Of a stretch of 64,000 nucleotides of DNA, positions 36,274 through 43,963 are shown piece by piece; position 1 is the stretch's first letter, and each line of letters begins with the position of its first letter. The stretch comes from Calditrichota bacterium. GTDB taxonomy: Bacteria > Calditrichota > Calditrichia > Calditrichales > J004. The stretch lies in contig JABFGF010000007.1 in assembly GCA_013112635.1 (NCBI GenBank), positions 1 to 64,000 on the forward strand, read 5' to 3'. The notes below the pieces were generated by a model that worked only from the letters and a program-made list of their open reading frames with translations, had not been told where the DNA came from and searched no databases. The position numbers were made by a program, and so were the translations under genes.

Positions 36274-37755
36274 ATGTTTAAAAAAGCAGGCCTAAAATAT
36301 AAGTTTTTAGTCTTGGGCACTTCGGGGGTAATCCTGGTTGTGGTTTTGGGATCGTATTATCTTCATTCCCTAATTCAAAATAATCCACAAAATGCTGCAA
36401 ATTATATAACCTTGATATCGGTTGGCTATATTGTTATTGGTATCGCAGCGTTGCTTATTTTTGCCAGAATCATGATCCGGCCTGTTGTTTCACTAACAAA
36501 AAAAGTAAATGCCGTCAGGGAAGGAAATCTTGATGTTTCTTTAAAAAACATACAGGATCGAACGTTTGTTGATGAAATGGATATCCTGTATGATGGATTT
36601 GCTCACATGATCCAAAGTCTCAAAATTAACATACAGGAACTGACTTCGGCAAAAGAAAATGCTTTGTCATCTTCGCGGGAGTTAGCAGAAAATTCAAAGA
36701 TTTTACAAACAATTTTTAATGGGATTCCTGATGGTGTAATGATTATTGACAAGAACTTTAAAGTGGTTGCCTCCAATCCTGTTATGCAAAAAATTATGGG
36801 GCACGCCAAAGGTGATATTGTTGGCGAATCTTGTTATAAAATGTGTACAGGTACGGAAAGCCATTGCAGTTTTTGCAATGCGGATGATGTGTTTGAAAAA
36901 GGAAAAGCGCGCTATACATATTGCACCAAAAATCTTTTTAATACCAATGAAGAAAAAGTTTTTGAAGTGCATAATTTTCCATTATTTAATAAAGAAGGTG
37001 AGGTCAGCCAAATTTTAGAGTACATAAAAGATGTGACTGAGGCGGTTAATATGCGCACGGATCTGGAACACACGCAACGTCTTGCGGATATTGGACAAAT
37101 GGCAAGTAAAGTTGCCCACGAAGTGAGAAACCCGCTTAATGCAATTAAAGGCGCGGCTCACTATTTGCATGGCGAGGTAAATGACCCGGAAGCAAAAAGC
37201 TATCTTGATTTGATTGAAGAACAGGCCGAACGGGTGAATGCTGTGACAACTCAATTGCTTTCTTTATCAAAACCGCTTGAACATGTTTTAAAAATTGGTG
37301 AAATCGAAGGCGCTTTGAACCGTGCATTGCAAGTTACCAGGCCCCAACTAATGCACAAAAAAATCAAAATTGAAATGAATGTTTCGAAGAACCTTCCTAA
37401 AATTATGTTTAATGAAGGACAGATTGAACAGGCATTTATTAATCTTCTTTTCAATTCGATTGATGCCATGGAACAAGGAGGCCTAATTAAGATTTCTGTA
37501 AAACCCGATTTTTCAAACGGTGAAGATTCAGCAAATTCTATTATTATTTCTTTTTCGGATACAGGAACAGGATTAAAAAACTTTGAAATGAATCAGCTTT
37601 TAAAGCCATTTTTTACAACCAAAACACAAGGAACTGGTTTGGGCCTAACAATTGTAAAACGAATCATAGATAATCACAAAGGTACATTTTTGTTGAAAAA
37701 TGCTGAAGGCAAAGGGACTGAGGCAATTTTAACTTTACCATTGGAAAAAAATTAG
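36274..37755 (+). CDS. Membrane PAS sensor histidine kinase with cysteine cluster
   Basis: A 493-aa histidine kinase: two N-terminal helices (about residues 9-31 and 45-65) with a very short extracytoplasmic loop, HAMP (about 66-120), a PAS domain (about 145-265), HisKA with H282 in VAHEVRNPLNAIKG, and an HATPase domain (NLLFNSIDAMEQGG, SDTGTGL, TQGTGLGLTIVKRI). The PAS domain carries C187, C191, C198 and C201 plus C217, a spacing suited to metal, Fe-S or disulfide redox sensing. Lack of a large external domain favours an internal or membrane signal. It pairs with the NtrC-type gene that starts two bases later. Confidence 0.9.
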   Translation: MFKKAGLKYKFLVLGTSGVILVVVLGSYYLHSLIQNNPQNAANYITLISVGYIVIGIAALLIFARIMIRPVVSLTKKVNAVREGNLDVSLKNIQDRTFVDEMDILYDGFAHMIQSLKINIQELTSAKENALSSSRELAENSKILQTIFNGIPDGVMIIDKNFKVVASNPVMQKIMGHAKGDIVGESCYKMCTGTESHCSFCNADDVFEKGKARYTYCTKNLFNTNEEKVFEVHNFPLFNKEGEVSQILEYIKDVTEAVNMRTDLEHTQRLADIGQMASKVAHEVRNPLNAIKGAAHYLHGEVNDPEAKSYLDLIEEQAERVNAVTTQLLSLSKPLEHVLKIGEIEGALNRALQVTRPQLMHKKIKIEMNVSKNLPKIMFNEGQIEQAFINLLFNSIDAMEQGGLIKISVKPDFSNGEDSANSIIISFSDTGTGLKNFEMNQLLKPFFTTKTQGTGLGLTIVKRIIDNHKGTFLLKNAEGKGTEAILTLPLEKN

Positions 37756-37756
37756 G

Positions 37757-39172
37757 ATGAGGAAAATTAACAAATTGCTGGTGGTAGACGACGAACCATC
37801 GATTTTGAAAGTGATGAAAGCCAACCTGGAGCGGGAAGGTTATGAGGTTCATACAGCCGAAGACGGATTAATTGCTCTGGAAAAAATTAAGGCTGAAAAC
37901 TACGATACAATAATTACAGACTTCTTGATGCCGCATCTCAATGGCCAGGAATTATTATTAAAAATGAAGGAAAACCATCTTGATGTTCCGTTAATAATTG
38001 TAACAGCCTTTGGCTCGATTGAACAGGCTGTTTCCGCTATGCATCATGGAGCAGTAAATTATTTGACGAAACCGCTTAACTATGATGAGTTGCTATCCGT
38101 TGTACAAAATGCAGTACAACAGCAAAACCTTAGGAAGGAAGTTATCTGGCTGCGGCGGGAAATAAAATCTGTTTACAGCTTTGATCAAATCATTGGAAAA
38201 AACGAAAAAATGCAAGCTATTTTTGATTTGATTACTGATGTTGCTGAGACAGATGCAACGATATTAATTAATGGTGAAACAGGAACTGGGAAAGAGCTGA
38301 TCGCCAAAGCAATTCACTATAACAGCCCTCGTAAGAATGAAGCATTTGTCAGGGTTAATTGCGCCGCTCTCTCCGAAACACTTTTAGAAAGTGAACTTTT
38401 TGGGCACGAAAAAGGAGCTTTTACCGGAGCTCTTTCGACTAGGATTGGGAGATTTGAACAAGCCAATAAAGGTACTCTTTTTCTTGATGAAGTAGGGGAT
38501 ATTTCTGCTAACACGCAATCGAAATTATTGCGCGTTTTGCAGGAAAGAGAATTTGAACGCGTCGGTAGCAATAAAACAATGAGTGTAGATGTTCGCATTA
38601 TCTCAGCTACAAACCGCCAGCTTCATAAAGATGTGGCAGAAAGCAAATTCCGTGAAGACCTTTTTTACAGGCTCAATGTAATCCCAATGGAACTTCCTCC
38701 TTTAAGAAAACGCATAGATGACATCCCTCTTTTAACAATGCATTTTTTATCCAAGTATTCCGGAAAATTTAATAAAAAGATAAAGAGTATTTCAGCAGAG
38801 GCCATTCAATTGCTTGTTGATCATCCGTGGCCGGGAAACATTCGCCAGCTTGAAAATGTTTTGGAACGGGCAGTTATTAAAGAAAAAGAGGATGAAATTT
38901 CCAAAGACACTTTATCAAAATGTATCCGTTATCCGGAAACATCAAATTATCAATATTTTATAAATGACCAGCTTCCATTTAATACCTTAAAAGGCCAACT
39001 TCTTGAAAAGTTTGAACGTGAATATATCACCAGGGTTTTAGGAAAGACCAATGGAAATATAAGTGAAGCAGCAAAAACCTCGGGGATGCATTACAAGAAC
39101 TTTTGTGAAAAAATGAAAAAATATAATATCAAGAAATGGGATTATATTAACACTATTCAAGATCCTTCTTAA
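37757..39172 (+). CDS. NtrC-family sigma-54-dependent response regulator
   Basis: A 471-aa activator with three domains: receiver (phospho-acceptor D55 in IITDFLMP), AAA+ sigma-54 interaction domain (Walker A GETGTGKE, GAFTGA loop at residues 220-225, Walker B GTLFLDEVGD, arginine-finger region FREDLFYRLNVIP) and a Fis-type helix-turn-helix at the C-terminus (GNISEAAKTSGMHYKNFCEKMKKY). It needs sigma-54 holoenzyme. A high-quality -24/-12 promoter occurs 154 bases downstream, in front of tusA, so the sulfur locus is its probable target. Confidence 0.93.
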   Translation: MRKINKLLVVDDEPSILKVMKANLEREGYEVHTAEDGLIALEKIKAENYDTIITDFLMPHLNGQELLLKMKENHLDVPLIIVTAFGSIEQAVSAMHHGAVNYLTKPLNYDELLSVVQNAVQQQNLRKEVIWLRREIKSVYSFDQIIGKNEKMQAIFDLITDVAETDATILINGETGTGKELIAKAIHYNSPRKNEAFVRVNCAALSETLLESELFGHEKGAFTGALSTRIGRFEQANKGTLFLDEVGDISANTQSKLLRVLQEREFERVGSNKTMSVDVRIISATNRQLHKDVAESKFREDLFYRLNVIPMELPPLRKRIDDIPLLTMHFLSKYSGKFNKKIKSISAEAIQLLVDHPWPGNIRQLENVLERAVIKEKEDEISKDTLSKCIRYPETSNYQYFINDQLPFNTLKGQLLEKFEREYITRVLGKTNGNISEAAKTSGMHYKNFCEKMKKYNIKKWDYINTIQDPS

Positions 39173-39325
39173 GGTAAGTTTGCCTCTACTGTGGTAAAAA
39201 TGCCATAAAACACTATCTTTTTTGAAATGTAGCAATATGCAAATATCAGTAGCCATGCTATATTTTTCTTGCTTTTACAAACTTAATCCGTATTATACAC
39301 TATCCTCTTTTCAATTTTAAATTAA

Positions 39326-39341
39326 TGGTACACCATTTGCA
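39326..39341 (+). promoter_or_regulatory. Sigma-54 (-24/-12) promoter of the sulfur locus
   Basis: TGGTACACCATTTGCA agrees with the sigma-54 consensus TGGCACGNNNNTTGCW at every strongly conserved position, with the required GG-to-GC spacing. The expected transcript start is around 39352, about 40 bases before the tusA start, leaving room for AAGGAAG at 39381-39387. It lies in the 220-base gap after the sigma-54 activator gene. No second feature was seen in that gap. Confidence 0.75.
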
Positions 39342-39392
39342 TAATTAAGTGTACTAAACCCAAAAGCCCATCTATCCAGAAAGGAAGTAATT

Positions 39393-39629
39393 ATGAATGA
39401 CGTGCAAGCAAACATGGAGCTTGATTGCCGTGGTTTAAACTGTCCATTGCCAATTTTGAAAACAAAGAAAGCAATTGACAATTTGAATAGTGGGGAAGTG
39501 CTGAAAATGGTTGCGACAGACCCCGGCTCAATAAATGATATGAATGCCTGGACAAAGAGAACAGGTAATGAACTGGTAAGCAATGAGCAAACCGGTAACG
39601 ACTATATCTTTTTTATCCGCAAAAAATAA
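39393..39629 (+). CDS. tusA: TusA-family sulfur carrier protein
   Basis: A 78-aa TusA protein that carries sulfane sulfur as a persulfide. The family motif LDCRGLNCPLPILKTKKAI contains the active C17 in CPLP; the alpha/beta sandwich ends in YIFFIRKK. In sulfur oxidisers TusA passes sulfur between DsrE-type proteins and the sHdr or Dsr enzymes. First gene after the sigma-54 promoter, followed 11 bases later by a DsrE-family gene, the usual sHdr-associated order. Confidence 0.93.
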   Translation: MNDVQANMELDCRGLNCPLPILKTKKAIDNLNSGEVLKMVATDPGSINDMNAWTKRTGNELVSNEQTGNDYIFFIRKK

Positions 39630-39640
39630 TAGGGGGAGTT

Positions 39641-40156
39641 ATGTCGGACAATGGCACAAAAAAAATGGCATTAATTGCATCTAAAGGAACACTGGACTGG
39701 GCATATCCACCTTTTATATTGGCGTCTACGGCGGCGGCAATGGATATGGAGGTTCAAGTATTTTTTACTTTTTACGGATTAACTTTACTAAAGAAAAAGC
39801 TTGAGTCCAAAGTTGATCCTGCTTCTAATCCATCTATGCCAATGAAGATGCCTTTTGGCCCCAAAGGCTTGCAAAACTTTGATATGCCAATACCAAAAAT
39901 TCTTTCCGGGAATATTCCGGGTTTTAATGATATGGCCACCAGCATGATGAAGCAAACATTTAAAAACAAGGGTGTCGCTACAATCGAACAGCTGCGTGAT
40001 ATTTGCATTGAGAGTGATGTAAAGCTTGTTGGATGCCAGATGACAATGGATGTTTTTGGTTTTACAAAAGACGATTTTGTGGATGGTGTGGAACTTGGCG
40101 GTGCTGCAACATTTCTTGAGTTTGCTGCAGAATCAGATATTCAGCTTTTTGTTTAA
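39641..40156 (+). CDS. DsrE-family (DsrE2/E3-type) sulfurtransferase
   Basis: A 171-aa protein of the DsrE/F fold: KKMALIASKGTLDWAYPPFILASTAAAMDMEVQVFFTFYGL at the N-terminus and a single conserved cysteine in VKLVGCQMTMDVFGF, the persulfide-bearing position. A proline/methionine-rich insert (about residues 65-105, SNPSMPMKMPFGPKG) is typical of the DsrE2 branch, but the N-terminal membrane helices of DsrE2 are absent. It probably exchanges sulfur with TusA. SD GGGGGAG overlaps 39630-39636. Confidence 0.85.
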   Translation: MSDNGTKKMALIASKGTLDWAYPPFILASTAAAMDMEVQVFFTFYGLTLLKKKLESKVDPASNPSMPMKMPFGPKGLQNFDMPIPKILSGNIPGFNDMATSMMKQTFKNKGVATIEQLRDICIESDVKLVGCQMTMDVFGFTKDDFVDGVELGGAATFLEFAAESDIQLFV

Positions 40157-40221
40157 CATATAAAATGTAAGACCCAACTAACAACAGACGACCTAATTTA
40201 TTAGTAAATATAATTCTTAAA

Positions 40222-40971
40222 ATGTATGCACGTTTACTAGATATGGGGATGGTAAATGTTTTGCGCTCGCAGAGTATTTATCATGCAATTGCTTCAGGTA
40301 TGAAGAATGATAGCGAACCGGCTTTAATAATTTTGCGACCGGAAACATCCTATTTGTCATTCAATACTGAGCCTGAAAATGAAGGCTTGGAGCAACAGTT
40401 TTTAACAGACAATGATATCCCGCAAATAAACAGAAAGATTGCAGCTGGAAATTTCTATCATGACCCAAATCAGTTACTATTGATGTTCGTTTTTTCAAAT
40501 AGCCGATGCGACCATTTTGGATCAAATGAAAGTATGGCAAATCTCACCCAGGCAGTGATTCTGGCATTTAACAAATTGGGCGTCACTGTAAAATATAATC
40601 CGGATAATCGGTTTTATGCAGGTTCAAAAGAAATTGGAATGGCAAGTTTGGGCCTCTACAATAATACATTTTCCTTTTTTAGTGCTTTAAACCTGGATAA
40701 AAGTGTCATCGATCAGTCATTGTTAAATTCCAAGCTGCTGCCAGGGAACATAATAACCTCTGTGGCAGAAGAGTTGGGAAAAGTGCCCTCATTAGAAGGA
40801 AGTGCCGAAGCATTACTAAGTTCGTTTGAAGAAATTTTTGACTTGGCTTTGATTCCTTCGATGCCAATGCCCGAAGAGATGGATTTAATTTATGACTGGG
40901 ATGCGAAACTGATAAATAATAAAAAAATCAAGCAAAAGAATCTGCAAAACAGTAGCGGATTAAAGAACTGA
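40222..40971 (+). CDS. Degenerate lipoate-protein ligase homologue (possible pseudoenzyme)
   Basis: A 249-aa protein of the lipoate/biotin ligase fold, closest in the window to the ligase at 59242 (shared pattern: YHA(I/L)A, a DSEP/DSQD run, PxTxYLS, HD/LDxNQL, LG near the end). The catalytic signatures are eroded: the RRxGGGA loop reads NRKIAAGNF, and the segment corresponding to NGKKIAG reads AGSKEIG, so E137 occupies the position of the catalytic lysine. Length and frame are intact, so the gene looks maintained. It may bind lipoate or LbpA without activating it, or act as a regulatory subunit. It lies between the two DsrE genes. Confidence 0.65.
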   Translation: MYARLLDMGMVNVLRSQSIYHAIASGMKNDSEPALIILRPETSYLSFNTEPENEGLEQQFLTDNDIPQINRKIAAGNFYHDPNQLLLMFVFSNSRCDHFGSNESMANLTQAVILAFNKLGVTVKYNPDNRFYAGSKEIGMASLGLYNNTFSFFSALNLDKSVIDQSLLNSKLLPGNIITSVAEELGKVPSLEGSAEALLSSFEEIFDLALIPSMPMPEEMDLIYDWDAKLINNKKIKQKNLQNSSGLKN

Positions 40972-40999
40972 AAAAAGAAAATATTTGGAGATTTAACAA

Positions 41000-41374
41000 A
41001 TGGATGATGAGGGAAGTGTATTTATTTTTATGACAAGTGGGCCGGAAACTCCACAGCGTTGTGCAACACCTTTCTACATGGCAAATATCGCAGCAGTAAT
41101 GGATAGTGAGGTAAAAATAGTTTTCCAAATAGATGGTGTTTTGCTTGCAAAAAAAGGTATAGCTGACAATTTAATGGCGCTAGAAGGTGGTAAGCTAATT
41201 ATTGACTTTCTCAAAGAAGCCAAAGAAGCCGGCGTCGAACTTTATTGCTGTTCGGCCGCGCTCGATCTTCATAATATGACAAAAGATGACCTTATTGATG
41301 AAATTGATGATGTGGTAGGTGCTGCATGGATGATGGATGAAGCACTCCAGGCTGATGTTGTTTTAAACTACTAA
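41000..41374 (+). CDS. DsrE-family protein (second, DsrE3-like)
   Basis: A 124-aa DsrE/F-fold protein (VFIFMTSGPETPQRCATPFYMANIAAVMDSEVKIVFQIDGVLL). The expected active cysteine position shows two adjacent cysteines in VELYCCSAALDLHNM, and another cysteine lies in the PQRC loop. It is shorter than the first DsrE homologue and lacks its insert. Two different DsrE proteins with one TusA suggest a relay in which sulfur moves between carriers before reaching sHdr/LbpA (inference). SD GGAG occurs 11 bases before the ATG. Confidence 0.85.
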   Translation: MDDEGSVFIFMTSGPETPQRCATPFYMANIAAVMDSEVKIVFQIDGVLLAKKGIADNLMALEGGKLIIDFLKEAKEAGVELYCCSAALDLHNMTKDDLIDEIDDVVGAAWMMDEALQADVVLNY

Positions 41375-41454
41375 AACTTTAAATCTTCATCCCAAGCGAA
41401 GACGAGGGTTGGTTCGACTTCCGCTTACCTTGAAGTAAATAAAGAGGTGTTACT

Positions 41455-41916
41455 ATGGCTGATGTTAAAAATTGCATGTTACCGGATGACCTTTATTATA
41501 GTGTGGAAAATAATGTGTGGGCGCGCGACCTTGGGGATGGCACATTTCAAGTTGGAATGACAGATATTGCTCAAACTCTGGCTGGCTCCGTAATTCATTG
41601 CAAGCCAAAAGCCGCCGGGAAAAAAGTCAAAAAAAATAAAAGTGTTGCTACCGTTGAATCCGGAAAATGGGTTGGGCCGGTTAAGTCACCTTTTACAGGT
41701 GAAATTGTTGAAATTAATAATGCAGTAGAAAGTGAAGCGACTCTCCTTAATAAAAGTCCATATAAACAAGGTTGGATTGCAAAAATAAAACCCGACGATG
41801 CTTCTACAGATATGGCAGAACTGGTTCAAGGTGAAGATGCTGTTGCCGGATTTGAAGGATACATGGCCGAAAAAGAGCTTGGTGAATGCATCCATTGTGA
41901 AGGATTTGAAGGATAG
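41455..41916 (+). CDS. lbpA: Lipoate-binding protein LbpA with C-terminal CxHC tail
   Basis: A 153-aa GcvH-fold protein. The lipoylation hairpin is VESGKWVGPVKSP with K71 as attachment site, and the beta-barrel ends LLNKSPYKQGWIAKIKP. LbpA proteins are GcvH relatives dedicated to the sHdr pathway. Unlike the copy at 55479 it has C7 near the N-terminus and a tail ECIHCEGFEG with C145 and C148; the copy at 61399 has the same three cysteines. The next gene, a thioredoxin-fold CxxC protein, starts on the last base of its stop codon. No glycine cleavage genes are nearby. Confidence 0.88.
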   Translation: MADVKNCMLPDDLYYSVENNVWARDLGDGTFQVGMTDIAQTLAGSVIHCKPKAAGKKVKKNKSVATVESGKWVGPVKSPFTGEIVEINNAVESEATLLNKSPYKQGWIAKIKPDDASTDMAELVQGEDAVAGFEGYMAEKELGECIHCEGFEG

Positions 41917-42185
41917 TGATTTTAATTCGTGTGTTTACACATCCGGCTTGTACAGGATGTGGGGATGCGGTTCGCCTTGTCTGGAACTTTTACAAGGATC
42001 ATGTGGATGTTTTTGAAATGCGGACTGTTAAGCTGGAAAACAAAGAAGGATTGGCAGAGGCACACAGGGAAAAAATAAAAACCATTCCCACAATTATTGT
42101 TACAAAAGGTGAAACTGAACTTGAACGAATTGTAGGTACACCTCAAAAAGTTCAAATAGATAAATTTTTAGATTTTATCGCTTGA
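41916..42185 (+). CDS. Small thioredoxin-fold protein with CxGC motif
   Basis: An 89-aa thioredoxin/glutaredoxin-fold protein: RVFTHPACTGCGDAVR with C12 and C15 near the N-terminus and the cis-proline segment KTIPTIIV. No signal peptide, so cytoplasmic. It starts at GTG overlapping the stop of the CxxC-tailed lbpA by one base, indicating translational coupling. A paralogue follows the other CxxC-tailed lbpA (61884). It could reduce or oxidise the LbpA tail or the lipoyl disulfide (inference). Confidence 0.8.
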   Translation: MILIRVFTHPACTGCGDAVRLVWNFYKDHVDVFEMRTVKLENKEGLAEAHREKIKTIPTIIVTKGETELERIVGTPQKVQIDKFLDFIA

Positions 42186-42207
42186 GTCTGATAAAAAGGA
42201 GGGAGTC

Positions 42208-42312
42208 GTCATTCCGAACTTGTTTCGGAATCCTTTTGCCCAACACAACGATGGATCCTGAAATAAACCAGCAAGTTGGCTGGTTCGCTTGCCAGCATGA
42301 TTCAGGATGACG
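42208..42312. repeat. Palindromic intergenic repeat 1
   Basis: Begins GTCATTCCGAAC...CGGAATCC and ends ATTCAGGATGACG, an imperfect inverted repeat around an inner stem (CCAGCAAG / CTTGCCAGC-like). It belongs to the GTCATTC...GAATGAC group that recurs in this locus. It fills most of the gap between the thioredoxin-like gene and sHdrC1. Confidence 0.7.
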
Positions 42313-42360
42313 GGTGTCCAGTTTTTTTTGGAGTCGATTCAGCAATAAAAAGGAAAAAGT

Positions 42361-43077
42361 ATGCCGTCAATTTATGCAGATGCAAAATATCAGGATGTCA
42401 GTGAAGAAGTTAAACAGAAGTTGTTTGACGAAGTAAAAGCTGACATGCGCTGGGAAACAACCTTATATGGTTGCTATGAGTGTGGTATTTGTGTGGCTTC
42501 ATGTCCATCGGCCCGATTTTATGAATTTAGCCCGCGTGTTTATGCACAAGTAATGGCGCGAGAGGATATTCATACTTTTTATGAACTTCTAAATGATTCT
42601 GTTTGGGACTGTTCACAGTGTTTCTCATGCACGCGCTGCCCACGCCAAAACAATCCGGGCGGTATAATTACAATTATGCGCGAAGTGGCTGTGAACAATG
42701 GAATGCAATCTGCAAAAACGGCACTGCAGGCTTATAGCAGGATTATTTATAAGGTGATGTCAACAGGAACACAGGTGGCGCCAGACATGCTACAACCGGA
42801 TTTTTTCCCTGATTGGGGCCCTGATGTTGTAAAAGTTTCAGAGAATCTGGAAAATTGGCGACGTGCAATTCCGCCTGAAACAATGCATACAACCGAACTT
42901 GCCTGGGACGTAAGTGAAGAAACCCAGTTGGAGCTTTATTTAATTTGGAAACTATCGGGTAACCTTGATCAGATTGAAATTTTGGATGAAGGAATTTTTA
43001 TGATCCTGACTGAGGTGATGGAGGAACTTTTGGAAGAACACGGATACGATCTTGATGAAATTGATGTGGTTGTTTGA
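42361..43077 (+). CDS. hdrC1: sHdrC1: heterodisulfide reductase subunit C-like ferredoxin protein
   Basis: A 238-aa iron-sulfur protein with two four-cysteine clusters: C38/C41/C44/C48 (CYECGICVASCP) and C84/C87/C90/C93 (CSQCFSCTRCP). The second cluster has unusual CxxCxxCxxC spacing, as in sHdrC1. The rest is helical with an acidic C-terminus. In the sHdr complex it links HdrA flavin to the CCG subunit. It is followed by a nitroreductase gene and then sHdrB1, whereas C1 and B1 are normally adjacent. SD AAGGAAAAAG precedes the ATG. Confidence 0.88.
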   Translation: MPSIYADAKYQDVSEEVKQKLFDEVKADMRWETTLYGCYECGICVASCPSARFYEFSPRVYAQVMAREDIHTFYELLNDSVWDCSQCFSCTRCPRQNNPGGIITIMREVAVNNGMQSAKTALQAYSRIIYKVMSTGTQVAPDMLQPDFFPDWGPDVVKVSENLENWRRAIPPETMHTTELAWDVSEETQLELYLIWKLSGNLDQIEILDEGIFMILTEVMEELLEEHGYDLDEIDVVV

Positions 43078-43105
43078 GCAGGAAGCCCATTTGTTAAAGT
43101 TAGTA

Positions 43106-43176
43106 AACCCACCCCTCAGTCCCCTCCCAAGAGGGGAAGCTAAAATCCCCCTCCTTGGAGGGGTTAGGGGTGGGTT
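43106..43176. repeat. GC-rich palindromic repeat
   Basis: AACCCACCCCT (43106-43116) pairs with AGGGGTGGGTT (43166-43176), with inner stems CCCCTCC / GGAGGGG-like. This CCCACCCCT...AGGGGTGGG palindrome is a different sequence family from the GTCATTC repeats. It lies between hdrC1 and the nitroreductase gene and may act as a transcript hairpin. Confidence 0.7.
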
Positions 43177-43228
43177 GAATCAGAAAATTCCCGCGTGATT
43201 TTCCTTGAACATATCAAAAGGGAGATAA

Positions 43229-43849
43229 ATGATGTTAGCAAAACAAACTTTTGATTTAATAAAAGCCAGGCGAACATCTCGGTATTTTGACAAGTTTAGT
43301 GAAATAAAAAAGGAAATTTTAGACCGTATTGTGGAAGCAGGTCTTTGGGCGCCTTTTAGCATCTATCAATTACAGGAATGGAAGTTTGTTGTTTTAACAG
43401 AAAAAGCACGTGATGAAGTGGTTTCACTCATCTTGCAAGACCCGACTGTTCTAAAATATATCCGGGTAATGTATGAAAGCACATCGTGGGGTGATGACGA
43501 TAAAGGCTGGGTAAATTTGATTGAGGATTTTGGAAAAGACTTGGGCAGCGCCCCGGTATTAATTGTTGGCATGGCCTTGCGTGATAGCAACATTCATCAT
43601 TCCCGGCATAATATTGCGTCTTTATGGTGTGCAGCACAAAATATGTTATTACAGGCGCAAGCTGAAGGGCTTGACTCTGGAATTATCTCATTCATTTCGC
43701 AAAAAGTGGAAAGCGGCCTTACACGCTTTCTTGGTTTTGATGAGGATAAATATTTTCCCGCTTATGTTTTAAATATAGGTGAAGCCCAAAAAACACCACA
43801 AGCTGTTCCAAGGATTAAAGAAGGTGTAGTAAGTTATAAAAGTGAGTAA
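43229..43849 (+). CDS. Nitroreductase-family flavoprotein
   Basis: A 206-aa FMN-binding nitroreductase-family protein: IKARRTSRYFDKFSEIKKEILDRIVEAGLWAPFSIYQLQEWKFVV at the N-terminus (RRSxR.F and AP.......W elements) and HNIASLWCAAQNMLLQAQAEGLDSGII in the middle. These enzymes reduce nitro groups, quinones, flavins or other electron acceptors with NAD(P)H. It sits between sHdrC1 and sHdrB1 and is flanked by palindromic repeats on both sides, so it may be a later insertion. A flavin- or electron-related role in the locus is possible but unproven. Confidence 0.85.
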   Translation: MMLAKQTFDLIKARRTSRYFDKFSEIKKEILDRIVEAGLWAPFSIYQLQEWKFVVLTEKARDEVVSLILQDPTVLKYIRVMYESTSWGDDDKGWVNLIEDFGKDLGSAPVLIVGMALRDSNIHHSRHNIASLWCAAQNMLLQAQAEGLDSGIISFISQKVESGLTRFLGFDEDKYFPAYVLNIGEAQKTPQAVPRIKEGVVSYKSE

Positions 43850-43857
43850 GCAGTATC

Positions 43858-43916
43858 GTCATTGTGAGTTTATAAATGCTAAAATCGAAGGATGCCGAAC
43901 TGAATTCGGCATGACG
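43858..43916. repeat. Palindromic intergenic repeat 2
   Basis: Starts GTCATTGTGAG and ends GGCATGACG with an inner GCCGAA / TTCGGC stem. A shorter, decayed member of the GTCATTC...GAATGAC group, between the nitroreductase and hdrB1 genes. Confidence 0.55.
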
Positions 43917-43963
43917 GAAGCAAGTAATCAACAAGCTGAAAAATTTGAAAAGAAAGGCAATGT

